Position numbers and translations under genes: made by a program. Below, piece by piece: positions 17,142 through 27,544 of a stretch of 64,000 bases of DNA (the stretch's first letter is position 1; each line of letters starts with the position of its first letter). Source of the stretch: Desulfosarcina ovata subsp. ovata (GTDB lineage Bacteria; Desulfobacterota; Desulfobacteria; Desulfobacterales; Desulfosarcinaceae). The stretch spans positions 5,076,652-5,140,651 of the forward strand of contig NZ_AP021879.1 in the NCBI RefSeq assembly GCF_009689005.1. The letters run 5' to 3'. Under the pieces are notes generated by a model. It searched no databases. It saw nothing but the letters and a program-made list of their open reading frames with translations, and was not told the origin of the DNA.

Positions 17142-18554
17142 TTGTCCGGTAACCATGACCGCCATAAAAGGGAACTCCCACTGAAATCTGCCCCCCCCGC
17201 CCATGTCGCACCGCCGTTATCGCCCTTTGCGGTGAACAATGTCCGCCGATTTATCGCTTTCCGGGTTTTTTTCAACTGTCGGTTCTACTATCCGGTATTC
17301 ACGGTTCTGTTCATCGATTTCGGGCTCAGTGTGGCCCAGTTTTCGATCCTCAATGCGGTCTGGGCCGCCACCATCGTCCTGGCCGAGGTGCCGTCGGGCG
17401 CCCTGGCCGATATCGTCGGCCGTCGCCGGTTACTGGTGTTCGCCGCCTTTTCCATGCTGCTGGAGATGGCCATCCTGTGCCTGGCCCCCCGGGGGAACCC
17501 CTCCCTGCTGTTCGTTTTTTTTCTGGTCAACCGGGTCCTCAGCGGGCTGGCCGAAGCAGCGGCCAGTGGCGCCGATGAGGCCATCGCCTACGACGCCCTG
17601 CAGGCCCGGGGCCTGGCCGACCAGTGGGGGCGGGTGCTGGATCGCCAGATGCGCTGGCGATCGGTCACATTCATCCTCACCATGACCGTGGGTGCCGCCG
17701 TCTACGATCCGGACCTGATGTCGCGGCTGTTTGCCGCCATCGGATGGCCGCATGCGTTTACCCAGTCCGAGACCCTGCGGCTGCCCCTCTACTTGACCTT
17801 GGGCCTGGCCCTTTTCACCCTGGCCGCGGTCCTGGGCCTGGACGAAATGTCGGGCGCTGCCGGTGGTGAGGGCACCCACCGGAACGATACCGGCGGATCG
17901 GCATTTGCCGCCTTCCGGCTGACCCTCGACTCCGGTCGCTGGATTCTCAAGACGCCTTTTGTTTTGGGGGTGATCCTTTTCGGTCTGCTTTTCGACGGCA
18001 TCCTGCGCATGGTCATCACCCTGGCCAGCCAATACTACCGCATGGTTCAACTGCCCGAGTCCAGTTTCGGACTGCTGGGATCAATTATGTCCGTCACCGG
18101 CATATTCATCCCCCGCCTCTCCCTGTGGATCGCCGAGAACCGTTCCCCCGTCTTCTGCCTGTGGTCCACCGCAGCCACCGCCCTGGCGGGCCTTGGCGGC
18201 ATGGCTTTTTTCTGGCCTTACGTGGGCCTGCTGCCGGCGCTGGTAGCCTTTTCGGCCCTCTACATGGTCGGCTTTTATGTGAGCTATTTTGTCAATCAAC
18301 AGGCATCTTCGTCCCGTCGGGCCACGGTGCTCAGCTTCAAAGGGCTGGCCTACAACATCTCATACGGCCTGATCGGGGTATTTTACGCCGGGTTGCTGGA
18401 ATTCAAGAAAAATGCCGCCGCCGGTGATATGGGCGGACAACTATTGGAGAATGCGGTGTTCAAGGAGACTTTTTTCTGGTTTCCGGCCGGACTGACCCTG
18501 GGGCTGATCATGCTGGTTTCGGCTACGGCGGTTTACCGGGGGAAACGTCACTAA
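17142..18554 (+). CDS. MFS transporter
   Basis: Predicted 470-aa 12-helix major facilitator. The first cytoplasmic loop GALADIVGRRRL between helices 2 and 3 matches the family signature. The start at TTG 17142 is uncertain: there is no clear ribosome site, and the first 30 or so residues are hydrophilic; an in-frame GTG near 17232 is the main alternative. The substrate is unknown. The stop codon touches the first arm of a 144-bp palindromic element. Confidence 0.8.
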   Translation: MSGNHDRHKRELPLKSAPPAHVAPPLSPFAVNNVRRFIAFRVFFNCRFYYPVFTVLFIDFGLSVAQFSILNAVWAATIVLAEVPSGALADIVGRRRLLVFAAFSMLLEMAILCLAPRGNPSLLFVFFLVNRVLSGLAEAAASGADEAIAYDALQARGLADQWGRVLDRQMRWRSVTFILTMTVGAAVYDPDLMSRLFAAIGWPHAFTQSETLRLPLYLTLGLALFTLAAVLGLDEMSGAAGGEGTHRNDTGGSAFAAFRLTLDSGRWILKTPFVLGVILFGLLFDGILRMVITLASQYYRMVQLPESSFGLLGSIMSVTGIFIPRLSLWIAENRSPVFCLWSTAATALAGLGGMAFFWPYVGLLPALVAFSALYMVGFYVSYFVNQQASSSRRATVLSFKGLAYNISYGLIGVFYAGLLEFKKNAAAGDMGGQLLENAVFKETFFWFPAGLTLGLIMLVSATAVYRGKRH

Positions 18555-18697
18555 GAGCCTGTTTGATAAATCCGTCTAAGGCCCGCTAACGGCGTTGGAA
18601 AGTGTCTCAAAATGCTCACATATTACCTATATGCTCCGCTTTCGAGCCACTTTTCGCCTTGTTATCGGGCCTGATCCAGACTTCTCAAACAGGCTCT
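18554..18697. repeat. intergenic palindromic element A
   Basis: About 144 bp forming one imperfect inverted repeat. The outer 13 bases AGAGCCTGTTTGA (18554-18566) recur as an exact reverse complement at 18685-18697. Further matching blocks follow inward (AGGCCCG, TAAC, AAAGTG, CTC), giving roughly 70 percent pairing over the whole length. It lies between MFS and EamA genes and contains no gene. It resembles elements at 41992 and 48297 in design. Confidence 0.8.
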
Positions 18698-18710
18698 AAA
18701 AGGATCGACT

Positions 18711-19562
18711 GTGGACCGTGCAACGGCAAAAGGCGTTTTTCTCATTCTGCTGGCAACGCTGTGTATCGTTCTGATGAACACCTGCGCCCGGGTGAGCAGT
18801 ATCCACCACGGACCGGTGGAAATGGTGTTCTACCGCGGCGTGGTCGCGCTGTCGCTGCTGGTGCCTTACATGCTCGCCACTCACCCGGTGTCGGTGTTTA
18901 AAACCCGCCGGGTGGGGGCCCACCTGTACCGCTCCATTATCGGTAATATCGGGGTCGGCCTGGTGTTCTGGGCCTATACCCTCCTGCCCATGGCCAATGC
19001 CACGGCCCTGCTTTTCTCCGCCCCCCTGTTCGTCACTGCCCTGTCGCCGCTGCTGCTTCGTGAACACGTCGATGGGCAACGCTGGATGGCGGTGGCCCTG
19101 GGCTTCGGCGGGATTCTTTTGATTGCCAGGCCTTCCATGGGCCTTGTCACCGATCCGGCATCCATGGTGGGGCTGGGCGCCGCACTGTGTATCGCCCTGG
19201 TGGACATGGCCCTGCGCAACCTTGGCCGAACCGAACATCCCCTGACCACCGTGTTCTATTTTATTCTGGGCGGGGTGATTTTCTCGGCGCCCTACACCTT
19301 TACCGTTGGCAGCCTGCCCCAAGGGCACCTGATCCTGTGGCTCGCCGGTATCGGCCTTTTTACCGTTGTTCAGCAACTGGGCAAAACCGCTGCCTATCGT
19401 TTTGCCGAGGCCTCTTTTCTGGCACCATACAGCTATACGGCGATCCTTTGGGCTACCCTGATCGGCTGGCTGCTCTGGCGTGAGTGGGTTTCTGTACGCG
19501 TCGTTGCCGGCAGCGCGGTGGTCATCGCCAGCAACCTGTTCATCCTGAAACGGGCCCGCTGA
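18711..19562 (+). CDS. EamA/DMT family transporter
   Basis: Predicted 283-aa inner-membrane protein with ten hydrophobic helices in two EamA repeats (about 8-137 and 150-280), the drug/metabolite transporter fold. The first repeat carries VEMVFYRGVVALSLL and the second ASFLAPYSYTAILWATLIGW, both typical. The start is GTG 18711 with AAGGA seven bases upstream. The substrate is unknown. A repeat element follows the stop directly. Confidence 0.88.
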   Translation: MDRATAKGVFLILLATLCIVLMNTCARVSSIHHGPVEMVFYRGVVALSLLVPYMLATHPVSVFKTRRVGAHLYRSIIGNIGVGLVFWAYTLLPMANATALLFSAPLFVTALSPLLLREHVDGQRWMAVALGFGGILLIARPSMGLVTDPASMVGLGAALCIALVDMALRNLGRTEHPLTTVFYFILGGVIFSAPYTFTVGSLPQGHLILWLAGIGLFTVVQQLGKTAAYRFAEASFLAPYSYTAILWATLIGWLLWREWVSVRVVAGSAVVIASNLFILKRAR

Positions 19563-19579
19563 ACGCTGGCCCATCGGAA

Positions 19580-19805
19580 AGGGCAATTGCATGTATATTT
19601 CCGGGTTGCTTTTCTTTCCAAAATTAGAGCGTCCATGAATGTCAAAGACCAAATGAAAAATGCCAAATGGTGGTATTCTATCTATTTCAAAATCGATTTC
19701 ATCCTTCATTTGACATTTGGGCTTTGGCATTTGGCATTTTCCCACTTTCGGAAATGGTGCGTGTTCAGGAACGGCCGGTTTTTAATTTTACTTGCGATTG
19801 CCCTG
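19580..19805 (+). repeat. 226-bp repeat with nested inverted repeats, copy 1
   Basis: The left end (AGGGCAATTGCATGTA) and right end (ACTTGCGATTGCCCTG) are inverted copies. Inside, AAAAATGCCAAATG (about 19654) is inverted as CATTTGGCATTTT (about 19728). A core reading AATGCCAAATGGTGGTATTC is shared exactly, in the same orientation, with the copy at 32062-32288. No gene lies inside. It looks like a MITE-like or REP-type element without coding capacity. Confidence 0.75.
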
Positions 19806-20105
19806 GCCCATCGCAAAGTCCATATTGACAAGGAAAAAGCATTTGCCTTATTGTGCTAACCGTTGCTGCCGGTTTTTCCAAGTGAACCACAACGATTTCG
19901 GGCCTGATGCGCCGAAGGCCACCCCTTTCCGACTGAATTCACCATTGATCCCGTTGGCGGCTGAACCGTGACCATCCGGATTGCCGCTGCCGACCTGTTT
20001 CCGGGTCGCCAATCAGCCGGTCGCAACCCATCCGGTATGGGGGCCTCCCTCACGGGTCGACGACAACGCTTGAAAACAACAAGAGCCAATCAAGAGTTAT
20101 CAATT
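19806..20105 (+). other. non-coding region before the debranching enzyme gene
   Basis: No independent gene is seen. A perfect -35-like TTGACA at 19825-19830 lacks a good -10 at normal spacing. The debranching-enzyme frame stays open back to 19968, but the residues encoded there look non-homologous, so this is treated as leader sequence. Confidence 0.35.
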
Positions 20106-23100
20106 ATGGTCCAATCCGATGCGATCCAACAGCAGCCCGCCCCGGGCAGTCGTCAGCTACATTTTGCCGGTGACACCCTCACGTTTCATCTGAGGGTGCC
20201 CGAATCATGGCAGGGCCAGGCCTGGCTGCGGACCAGCCTGGGCCATGCCCGCTCCGTCCGCCGCGAGATCGTTCGCCAGGTGGACCGCCGGGAAAATCCA
20301 CTGGGCCGCAGCTGGTACGACCTCCCCATGACACCGCTGGGCGGGGGGCAGTATACGATTACCGTGGTTCTCACCGAAGTGGGCCATTTCGAGGCCAAGG
20401 GCTATTTCCTGAGCGACGACCGCGTCGATCCCCTGTGGCCGCCGGGAACCAATACCGCCATCAACGTGGCCCCGGCGGATACCTGCTGCGCCAACATTAT
20501 CTATAACGCCTTTGTCCGCCAGTTCGGACCCAACAAGAACGGCGGCATGGCCGACATGGACACGCTTGCCCGGCCGCTGGACAAGGCCGGTTACACAGTT
20601 ATCCCGCCATCCGGGACCTTCCGGGACCTGATCCGGGAGCTGGATTTCATCGTCGGCCAACTGGGCTGCCGCATCATCCAGCTGTTGCCCATTCACCCCA
20701 CGCCCACCACCTATGCCCGCATGGGGCGTTTTGGCAGCCCTTACGCGGCCCTGAGCTTTACCGCGGTCGACCCGGCCCTGGCCGAGTTCGACCCCAAGGC
20801 CACCCCGCTGGAGCAGTTCATCGAACTGGTGGATGCCGTTCACGCCCGCGGGGCACGGATCTTTATCGATATCGCCATCAATCACACCGGCTGGGCCGCC
20901 AGCCTTCACGAGAGCCACCCCGAGTGGCTTTCGCGCGAGCCCGACGGCCAGATCGAAACCCCCGGCGCCTGGGGGGTGGTCTGGGCCGACCTCACCCGGC
21001 TGGATTACACCCACGAGGACCTGTGGCAGCACATGGCCGATGTTTTTCTCACCTGGTGCCGCCGGGGCGTGGACGGTTTCCGCTGCGATGCCGGTTACAT
21101 GATCCCCACGCCGGCCTGGCGTTACATCATCGGCAAGGTCCGCGACCAGTTTCCCGGAGTGATTTTTTTGCTGGAGGGGCTGGGCGGCAAGGTCTCGGTG
21201 ACTCGCGACCTGCTCAACTGGGCCGATTTCAACTGGGCCTACAGCGAACTGTTTCAGAACTACGACCGGGGCCAGATTGAGCACTACCTGCCCGACGCCC
21301 TGGAGATCGCCCGGGCCGACGGGGCCACGATCCATTTTGCCGAGACGCACGACAACCTGCGCCTGGCCGCCACCTCGGCGGAATATGCGCGCATGCGCAC
21401 TGCCTTGTGTGCGCTGCTCTCCAGCCAGGGCGGCTTCGGGTTCGCCAACGGGGTGGAGTGGCTGGCCACCGAAAAAATCGATGTGCACGGATCGCCGTCC
21501 CTGAATTGGGGGGCGCCGAAGAATCTGGTGGGGCCCATCCGCCGGCTCAACGCCATCCTGGGCACCCATCCGGCTTTTGCCCATCCGGTGCAGGTGGAGA
21601 TGATTCAAACCGGTGAGGGCAATTGTATCGTTGCCAGCCGCCGTCATGGGCCATCGGGCCGGGGGCTGCTGATCTTGGTCAATCTGGACGCGGAGACGGG
21701 CACCATGGCCAGCTGGCCCCGTGACCGCACCCCGCTGAAGGCGGTTCAATGGATCGATCTGATCGATGGGGATCCGGTGACGGTTGATGCTGCCGGGGAA
21801 ACCCTGGGCCTGTCCCTGGCACCGGGCCAGGTGCGCTGCCTGTCCGACGATCCCGGCGATCTGGCAGCCCTGATGGCCAGCGAAACCCGTTTTCCACGCA
21901 CGCCGGCACATGTCCTGGAACAACGCCAGCGCGCCAAGGTGCTGCAGGTGTGGCGCTATTACCGGGGGGTGGGGGATCTGGCGGACTGGGATGTGGATGC
22001 GGCCGTGCGGGCGCTTGGCGCTGATCCGCTGGGTTTCTGTCGTTCCATGAATCCGGAGAGCAGGGCGCCGCGAACCGTGGTCTGGAACTATCCCGAAGAT
22101 CTCAGGCGGGAGGTGATGGTCCCGCCGGGCCACTTCGTGCTGGTCCGGGCCGCCGACCCTTTTCGGGCGTCGATTTTCGAAAACCAGACCGCCATGGCGG
22201 TGGAAGAGAGTTTGGACGACGATACCGGCAATGCCTTTGCCCTTTTCATGCCCCTGCCGGTGGCCGGCCGGCACAGACCCCGCAGCCTTAAAGTTTCCTG
22301 CTACCATACGGAGGCGTGCAGCCACCATACCGCACCCCTGCTGTACCTGACGGACGCCGCTAATGTGCGTGTCCGGCAAATCTTTGCCCGGCCGCGCCGG
22401 CATCTGGCCACGATTCATATGCTCGGCACCAACGGCCGGGGGGGCATGGCCCGGGCCCATGCCCACTGGACCCGCTTGCCCAGCCGCTACGATGCCCTGC
22501 TGGCGGCCAACCTGAGCCCCGTTGTCCCCGAAGATCGCCGCATTCTGCTCACCCGCATGCGCGGGTGGGTGGTTTTTCAGGGGTTTTCCCAGGAGATCGG
22601 GCCGGATTGCCTGGACCGCTTCGGTGTCGATTTTGACGGCACGGGATGTTGGGAGTACCATATCCCCTCCGGCCAGGGGCAGCACGTGGTGCTACGGGTG
22701 GCCATGCGTATGCCGGCGGGGCAGAACGCCATCGAAATGGCTTTCCACCGGCTGCCCGCTGCCGGGATCAAGGACCGGCTGGCCGATGACCGGCCGGTGA
22801 CCCTGATCCTCCGGCCGGACGTCGAAGACCGCGATTTCCATGAGGCCACCAAGGCCTATGCCGGTGCGGAGACGCTTTTCCCCGCGGCGGTGACCAGCCG
22901 GGAGAAGGGTTTTGTTTTCGCCCCCCATGACGGATATGCCCTCGAGGTGGCGGCCGGGCGGATCGATTTTTTCTACGAACCCGAATGGCAGTATATGGTG
23001 TACCGGCCCCAGGAGGCCCAGCGGGGCCAGGACCCGGATTCCGATCTGTTCAGTCCCGGCTATTTTTCCGGGCCCCTGGCCGGCGGTGCCTGCGAACGGC

Positions 23101-24419
23101 TCCGGGCCCGTGTTCCGGAAAACGTTTCCTCCCGGGAAGAGACGGGTGACCTTAGCGAGCGGACGACCCGCTTTTTCGAAACCACGCCCCCTTCGGCCAC
23201 ACCGGTAGAGGCCCTGAAAAATGCTTTGGACCTGTACATCGTCAAGCGTGACCAGTACGCCACGGTGGTCGCCGGTTATCCCTGGTTTCTCGACTGGGGC
23301 CGCGATACCCTGATCGTGGTGCGGGGGATCATCGCCGCCGGTCGGCATGCCGATGCCCTGGCCATCATTCAACAGTTCGCCGCCTTTGAGCGGGGGGGGA
23401 CCATCCCCAACATGATCCGTGGCACGGATACGGGCAACCGGGATACCTCCGATGCCCCCTTGTGGCTTTTCCGGGTCTGCGATGAACTGGGGGCGGTGAT
23501 GGGCCAGAAAACGGTGCTGGCCACCGACTGCGGGGGGCGGCCGTTGAAACAGGTGCTGCTGGCGATTGCCCGGGCGATCATGGCCGGTACCGCCAACGGG
23601 ATCGTTATGGACGGCGACAGCGGGCTGATTTTCAGCCCGGCACATTTTACCTGGATGGACACCAACTACCCGGCCGGCACCCCACGCCAGGGATATCCCA
23701 TCGAAATCCAGGCCTTGTGGCATGCCGCCCTGGACTATCTGGGTCGGGTGGATGCTACCAAGGACCGCCAGGGATGGCATCAGCTGGCCCGGCAGGTACG
23801 CCGGTCCATCCGACAGCTGTTCTTTCATGAAGACCTGGGCTACCTGGCCGACTGCCTGCACGCCAGCCCGGGTACCCCGGCCCGCTCAGCCACGGCTGAC
23901 GACGCGCTGCGGCCCAACCAGCTGTTTGCCCTGACCCTGGGCGCGGTAACGGAGAAGCCGGTGGTCGAAGCGGTGCTCGCCGCCTGTCAGGCGCTGCTCG
24001 TTCCCGGTGCCATTCGCAGCCTGGCCGACCGTCCCGTCCATCCACCGCTGCCGATCTATCACAACGGCGAGCTGGTCAACGATCCCAAGGCCCCGTATGT
24101 GGGCATCTATGGCGGCGATGAGGATACCCTCCGCAAACCCGCCTACCACAACGGTACGGCCTGGACCTGGGTGTTTCCCAGTTTCTGCGAAGCCTGGGCC
24201 GACGGCTACGGCCTGGCCGAACGGCCGACCGCCATGGCCTGGCTGGCCAGCAGCAGCCGTCTGATCAATGACGGCTGCGTGGGCCATGTGCCCGAGATCG
24301 TGGACGGGGATGCCCCGCATTGTCAACGGGGGTGCGATGCCCAGGCGTGGGGCGTCAGCGAACTGTTGCGCGTGTGGATCAAAATCGGTGCAATGGAAAA
24401 AAGTGAACCAACGGGTTGA
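20106..24419 (+). CDS. bifunctional glycogen debranching enzyme (GH13 glucanotransferase plus GDE_C amylo-1,6-glucosidase)
   Basis: Predicted 1437-aa enzyme with the two-activity layout of eukaryotic-type debranching enzyme. After an N-terminal E-set-like domain, the GH13 barrel holds DIAINHTG (about 255), the nucleophile in GFRCDAGY (about 325), the acid/base Glu in LLEGLGG (about 356) and AETHDN (about 411). A long middle region follows. The C-terminal (alpha/alpha)6 GDE_C domain has WFLDWGRDT (about 1060), TPRQGYPIEIQALWHA, and YHNGTAWTWVFPSF (about 1347). ATG 20106 with AAGAG nine bases upstream is preferred over the open frame from 19968. It removes branch points of storage glucan, working with the phosphorylase downstream. 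Confidence 0.9.
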   Translation: MVQSDAIQQQPAPGSRQLHFAGDTLTFHLRVPESWQGQAWLRTSLGHARSVRREIVRQVDRRENPLGRSWYDLPMTPLGGGQYTITVVLTEVGHFEAKGYFLSDDRVDPLWPPGTNTAINVAPADTCCANIIYNAFVRQFGPNKNGGMADMDTLARPLDKAGYTVIPPSGTFRDLIRELDFIVGQLGCRIIQLLPIHPTPTTYARMGRFGSPYAALSFTAVDPALAEFDPKATPLEQFIELVDAVHARGARIFIDIAINHTGWAASLHESHPEWLSREPDGQIETPGAWGVVWADLTRLDYTHEDLWQHMADVFLTWCRRGVDGFRCDAGYMIPTPAWRYIIGKVRDQFPGVIFLLEGLGGKVSVTRDLLNWADFNWAYSELFQNYDRGQIEHYLPDALEIARADGATIHFAETHDNLRLAATSAEYARMRTALCALLSSQGGFGFANGVEWLATEKIDVHGSPSLNWGAPKNLVGPIRRLNAILGTHPAFAHPVQVEMIQTGEGNCIVASRRHGPSGRGLLILVNLDAETGTMASWPRDRTPLKAVQWIDLIDGDPVTVDAAGETLGLSLAPGQVRCLSDDPGDLAALMASETRFPRTPAHVLEQRQRAKVLQVWRYYRGVGDLADWDVDAAVRALGADPLGFCRSMNPESRAPRTVVWNYPEDLRREVMVPPGHFVLVRAADPFRASIFENQTAMAVEESLDDDTGNAFALFMPLPVAGRHRPRSLKVSCYHTEACSHHTAPLLYLTDAANVRVRQIFARPRRHLATIHMLGTNGRGGMARAHAHWTRLPSRYDALLAANLSPVVPEDRRILLTRMRGWVVFQGFSQEIGPDCLDRFGVDFDGTGCWEYHIPSGQGQHVVLRVAMRMPAGQNAIEMAFHRLPAAGIKDRLADDRPVTLILRPDVEDRDFHEATKAYAGAETLFPAAVTSREKGFVFAPHDGYALEVAAGRIDFFYEPEWQYMVYRPQEAQRGQDPDSDLFSPGYFSGPLAGGACERLRARVPENVSSREETGDLSERTTRFFETTPPSATPVEALKNALDLYIVKRDQYATVVAGYPWFLDWGRDTLIVVRGIIAAGRHADALAIIQQFAAFERGGTIPNMIRGTDTGNRDTSDAPLWLFRVCDELGAVMGQKTVLATDCGGRPLKQVLLAIARAIMAGTANGIVMDGDSGLIFSPAHFTWMDTNYPAGTPRQGYPIEIQALWHAALDYLGRVDATKDRQGWHQLARQVRRSIRQLFFHEDLGYLADCLHASPGTPARSATADDALRPNQLFALTLGAVTEKPVVEAVLAACQALLVPGAIRSLADRPVHPPLPIYHNGELVNDPKAPYVGIYGGDEDTLRKPAYHNGTAWTWVFPSFCEAWADGYGLAERPTAMAWLASSSRLINDGCVGHVPEIVDGDAPHCQRGCDAQAWGVSELLRVWIKIGAMEKSEPTG

Positions 24420-24511
24420 GGCCCCGTGCGTTTCCAAATGAAGCGCAAACATTGGCCCATTACCCTGATGATGACGGACCCCTTTTTCGGAATTTTACCA
24501 GGAGGCATGAC

Positions 24512-24820
24512 GTGAGTTTGAAAAAACAATACCTAAAAAAGAGCGTACGGTGTAAAGTGACCTTCCGGCTTCCCAAGGCGGCGGCGGCAACGGCAAAAAC
24601 GGTTCACATCGTCGGCGAATTCAATGATTGGAGCACGGTCAGAACCCCCATGAAACGGCTGAAAAACGGTGAATTCAAAGTCGTTGTGGATTTGGTGCCG
24701 GGGCGGGAATACCAGTTTCGCTATTTGATCGATCAGACGGTATGGGAAAACGACTGGGAGGCCGATCGTTATGTGAAAAGTGATTTCGGCGATTGTGAAA
24801 ATTCCGTCGTGGCGGTGTAA
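24512..24820 (+). CDS. stand-alone CBM48 glycogen-binding domain protein
   Basis: Predicted 102-aa protein consisting of a single isoamylase-N/CBM48 fold: VRCKVTFRLP, HIVGEFNDW, the MKRLKNGEFKVVVDL strand pair, and YQFRYLID. It lacks any catalytic domain. GTG 24512 is chosen because GGAGG (24501-24505) lies six bases upstream; the open frame runs back to 24416. Similar free CBM48 proteins may dock glucan enzymes on glycogen. It lies between debranching enzyme and phosphorylase genes. Confidence 0.85.
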   Translation: MSLKKQYLKKSVRCKVTFRLPKAAAATAKTVHIVGEFNDWSTVRTPMKRLKNGEFKVVVDLVPGREYQFRYLIDQTVWENDWEADRYVKSDFGDCENSVVAV

Positions 24821-24953
24821 TTTCGCCCATTGGGTGCCGATGATCAGCTGAACCGATAACATTCCAGGCCGGTTCCCCCTGAAGCGCTTCTCGATCGGGT
24901 GGCCGGCGGCGGGCGAACGGCCATTTGTGCCAATTCGTCCGCAAGGAGTTCCC

Positions 24954-27500
24954 ATGAAGTCAATTCAAACATTCCAGGTGTTTCCCGATATTCCCGAACC
25001 GTTGTCGTTCATAGAGACCTTGTCGCGCAATTTGTGGTGGAGCTGGAACCAGAATGCCATTGAGCTGTTCCGCCGCATCAATCCACGGGTATGGGAGATC
25101 TCGGGCAGGAACCCCATCGTTTTTGCCACCCTGATTCCCCAGGAACGGTTTGAGGAACTGGCCCACGATGACAGCTACCTGGCCCATCTCAACCATGTTC
25201 GTCGACGTTTTGAAAACCGGGTCCTCAACCAGGTCGACAGCGAAAGTCCGTGGGATCAGCAGGAACTGATCGCCTATTTCTCCATGGAATTCGGCATCCA
25301 CGAAACCCTGCCGCTGTTTGCCGGTGGCCTGGGCATTCTGGCCGGTGACCATCTCAAAGCCGCTTCGGGGATGAAAATTCCCCTGGTGGGGGTCGGGCTG
25401 CTCTACCGCGAGGGGTACTTCCGCCAGTATCTGGACAAGGACGGCTGGCAGCAGGAGTCCTATCCGGAAACCGATCTGTTCCACCTGCCCCTGTCCAAGC
25501 AGAAGGACCGCAAGGGAAACGATCTGGTGATCCATCTGACCGGAATCGGCCGCGACATTCATGCCCAGGTATGGAAAATCCGTATCGGCCGGATTCCCCT
25601 GATTCTGCTGGATACCAACCTGCCCGACAATCCGCCGGAAATCCGGGATATCACCGCCCGGTTATATTCCGGCGAGCAGCATATCCGCCTGGCCCAGGAG
25701 GTACTGCTGGGCATCGGCGGCCTGCGTGCCCTGGAGGCGCTGGACATGCACCCCACGGTGTGCCATCTCAACGAGGGCCATTGCGCCTTTGTGGGCATCG
25801 AGCGGCTGCGTCAGGTCATGGAACAGCATCAGATCAGCCTGGACATGGCCCGCGAAGTGGTGCCGCGGACCACCGTTTTCACCACCCACACCCCGGTGGC
25901 CGCCGGTCACGACGAATTCCCGCCGTCCATGGTCAAACCTTACCTGGAACCATTTGTGGAACCCTTCAAGATGACCGCCGACCAGCTGGTGGCCATGGGC
26001 CAGGCGGACGGTGCCGCACCGGAGTCTCCCTTTTCCATGTTTATCCTCGGTCTGCGCACCGCCCAGTACATCAACGGCGTGAGCAAGCTCCACGGCCAGG
26101 TGGCCCGCCACATGTGGTCCCACATCTGGCCCACGCGATCTGATGACGAAACGCCCATCACCCACGTCACCAACGGTGTGCATATCCCCAGCGTGCTGGC
26201 GCCGGAAATCAAGCTGCTTTTTGAACGTCATCTGGGACCGCAGTGGAATATGGGCTCCACCATCCCGGAAAATGCCGATCGCATTGACGATGTTTTCGAT
26301 GAGGAGTTGTGGCAGGCCCATGAAATGTGCCGCTCGCGTCTGATCCGGACCGTTCGCGAACTGATGTACCGCCAGTATTCGCGCCGCAACGCTCCGCTGA
26401 ATATTATGAGGGCCGTTGAATCGGTAATGGATCAGGACACCCTGACCATCGCCTTTGCCCGGCGATTCGCCACTTACAAGCGCGCCCACCTGCTTTTCCA
26501 GGATCCCGATCGGCTGGAGGCGATCATCAACTCCAAGGATCGGCCGGTCCAATTCGTTTTTGCCGGCAAGGCCCACCCCAAGGACAACGAAGGCAAGGGG
26601 ATTATCCGCAGCCTGGTGGATTTCGGCCGGCGAACCAACCTCCGTCACCGGTTCATCTTTCTGGAAGACTACGACATGCACATTGCCCGCTTTCTCGTCC
26701 AGGGGGCCGATGTGTGGCTCAATACCCCCCGGCGGCCCATGGAGGCGTGCGGCACTTCGGGCATGAAGGCGGCGCTCAACGGCGTGCTCAATATGAGTAT
26801 CCTGGATGGCTGGTGGTGTGAGGGCTACAGCCCGGAGCGGGGCTGGCGGATCGGCAACGGAGAAGAGTACAACGATCACAACTACCAGGATACCGTCGAA
26901 AGCCAGGCTCTGTACAATATTATCGAAAATGAAGTCGCGCCGCTTTACTATGACCGGCCCCACGGTGGAACCCCCACCGAGTGGCTCAAGATGATGAAGG
27001 CGTCCATGAAGATGGCCATGGCCCATTTCTGCAGCCTGCGCATGATATCCGAATACGAAGAGCGGTTTTACCTGCCTGCCAGCCGCCGTTTCGAGGAACT
27101 GGTGGCCAAGGGCGGAGCGGAAGCCCAGGAACTCAGTGCACAGCACCACCGCTATCTGGAGAAGTGGCATAAAATACAGCTTTCGGCTCCCCAGCGCAGC
27201 CACAAGGGGCCCTTTCGGGTCAATCAGGCCTTCGAGGTTACCACGGTGGTTCAAACCGGTGACCTCAAGCCGGAAGAGTTGAACGTGGAGCTATACTATG
27301 GCAAAATGAGACATCTGGACCGAATCGACGATCCCCGCGTAAAAATGATGCATGTCAAGGAGATTCGTTCGCCCGGCGTTTATCTTTACGGGTGTGAGCT
27401 GCCCTGCAGCGATTCGGGACGTTACGGCTTTACCGTGCGGGTGACCCCCAATGCCGATGCCTGGATTCGGTTCCGGCCGGAGTTGCTGACCTGGGCCTGA
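24954..27500 (+). CDS. glgP: alpha-glucan (glycogen) phosphorylase
   Basis: Predicted 848-aa PLP-dependent phosphorylase releasing glucose 1-phosphate from the non-reducing ends of alpha-1,4-glucan. It belongs to the shorter bacterial/archaeal class with an N-terminal DUF3417-like region (LSRNLWWSWNQNAIELFRRI). The FSMEFGIHETLP motif and ITHVTNGVH follow. The PLP-lysine motif EACGTSGMKAALNG is intact. ATG 24954 has AAGGAG at 24943-24948. It sits in the glucan cluster with glgA and glgB; its product feeds the phosphoglucomutase at 37242. Confidence 0.94.
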   Translation: MKSIQTFQVFPDIPEPLSFIETLSRNLWWSWNQNAIELFRRINPRVWEISGRNPIVFATLIPQERFEELAHDDSYLAHLNHVRRRFENRVLNQVDSESPWDQQELIAYFSMEFGIHETLPLFAGGLGILAGDHLKAASGMKIPLVGVGLLYREGYFRQYLDKDGWQQESYPETDLFHLPLSKQKDRKGNDLVIHLTGIGRDIHAQVWKIRIGRIPLILLDTNLPDNPPEIRDITARLYSGEQHIRLAQEVLLGIGGLRALEALDMHPTVCHLNEGHCAFVGIERLRQVMEQHQISLDMAREVVPRTTVFTTHTPVAAGHDEFPPSMVKPYLEPFVEPFKMTADQLVAMGQADGAAPESPFSMFILGLRTAQYINGVSKLHGQVARHMWSHIWPTRSDDETPITHVTNGVHIPSVLAPEIKLLFERHLGPQWNMGSTIPENADRIDDVFDEELWQAHEMCRSRLIRTVRELMYRQYSRRNAPLNIMRAVESVMDQDTLTIAFARRFATYKRAHLLFQDPDRLEAIINSKDRPVQFVFAGKAHPKDNEGKGIIRSLVDFGRRTNLRHRFIFLEDYDMHIARFLVQGADVWLNTPRRPMEACGTSGMKAALNGVLNMSILDGWWCEGYSPERGWRIGNGEEYNDHNYQDTVESQALYNIIENEVAPLYYDRPHGGTPTEWLKMMKASMKMAMAHFCSLRMISEYEERFYLPASRRFEELVAKGGAEAQELSAQHHRYLEKWHKIQLSAPQRSHKGPFRVNQAFEVTTVVQTGDLKPEELNVELYYGKMRHLDRIDDPRVKMMHVKEIRSPGVYLYGCELPCSDSGRYGFTVRVTPNADAWIRFRPELLTWA

Positions 27501-27544
27501 TGATTGGATTATCCTGAGCCCGCCACTTGTGAAAGGAGATGTCG

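Noticed and set aside
20205-22685. Very long open frame (826 codons) on the minus strand opposite the debranching enzyme
   Set aside because: It mirrors a high-GC gene on the other strand, has a Gly/Pro/Arg/His-rich composition with no recognisable motif, and lacks a ribosome site. Similar antisense frames lie opposite tig, clpX, lon, glgP and murB.
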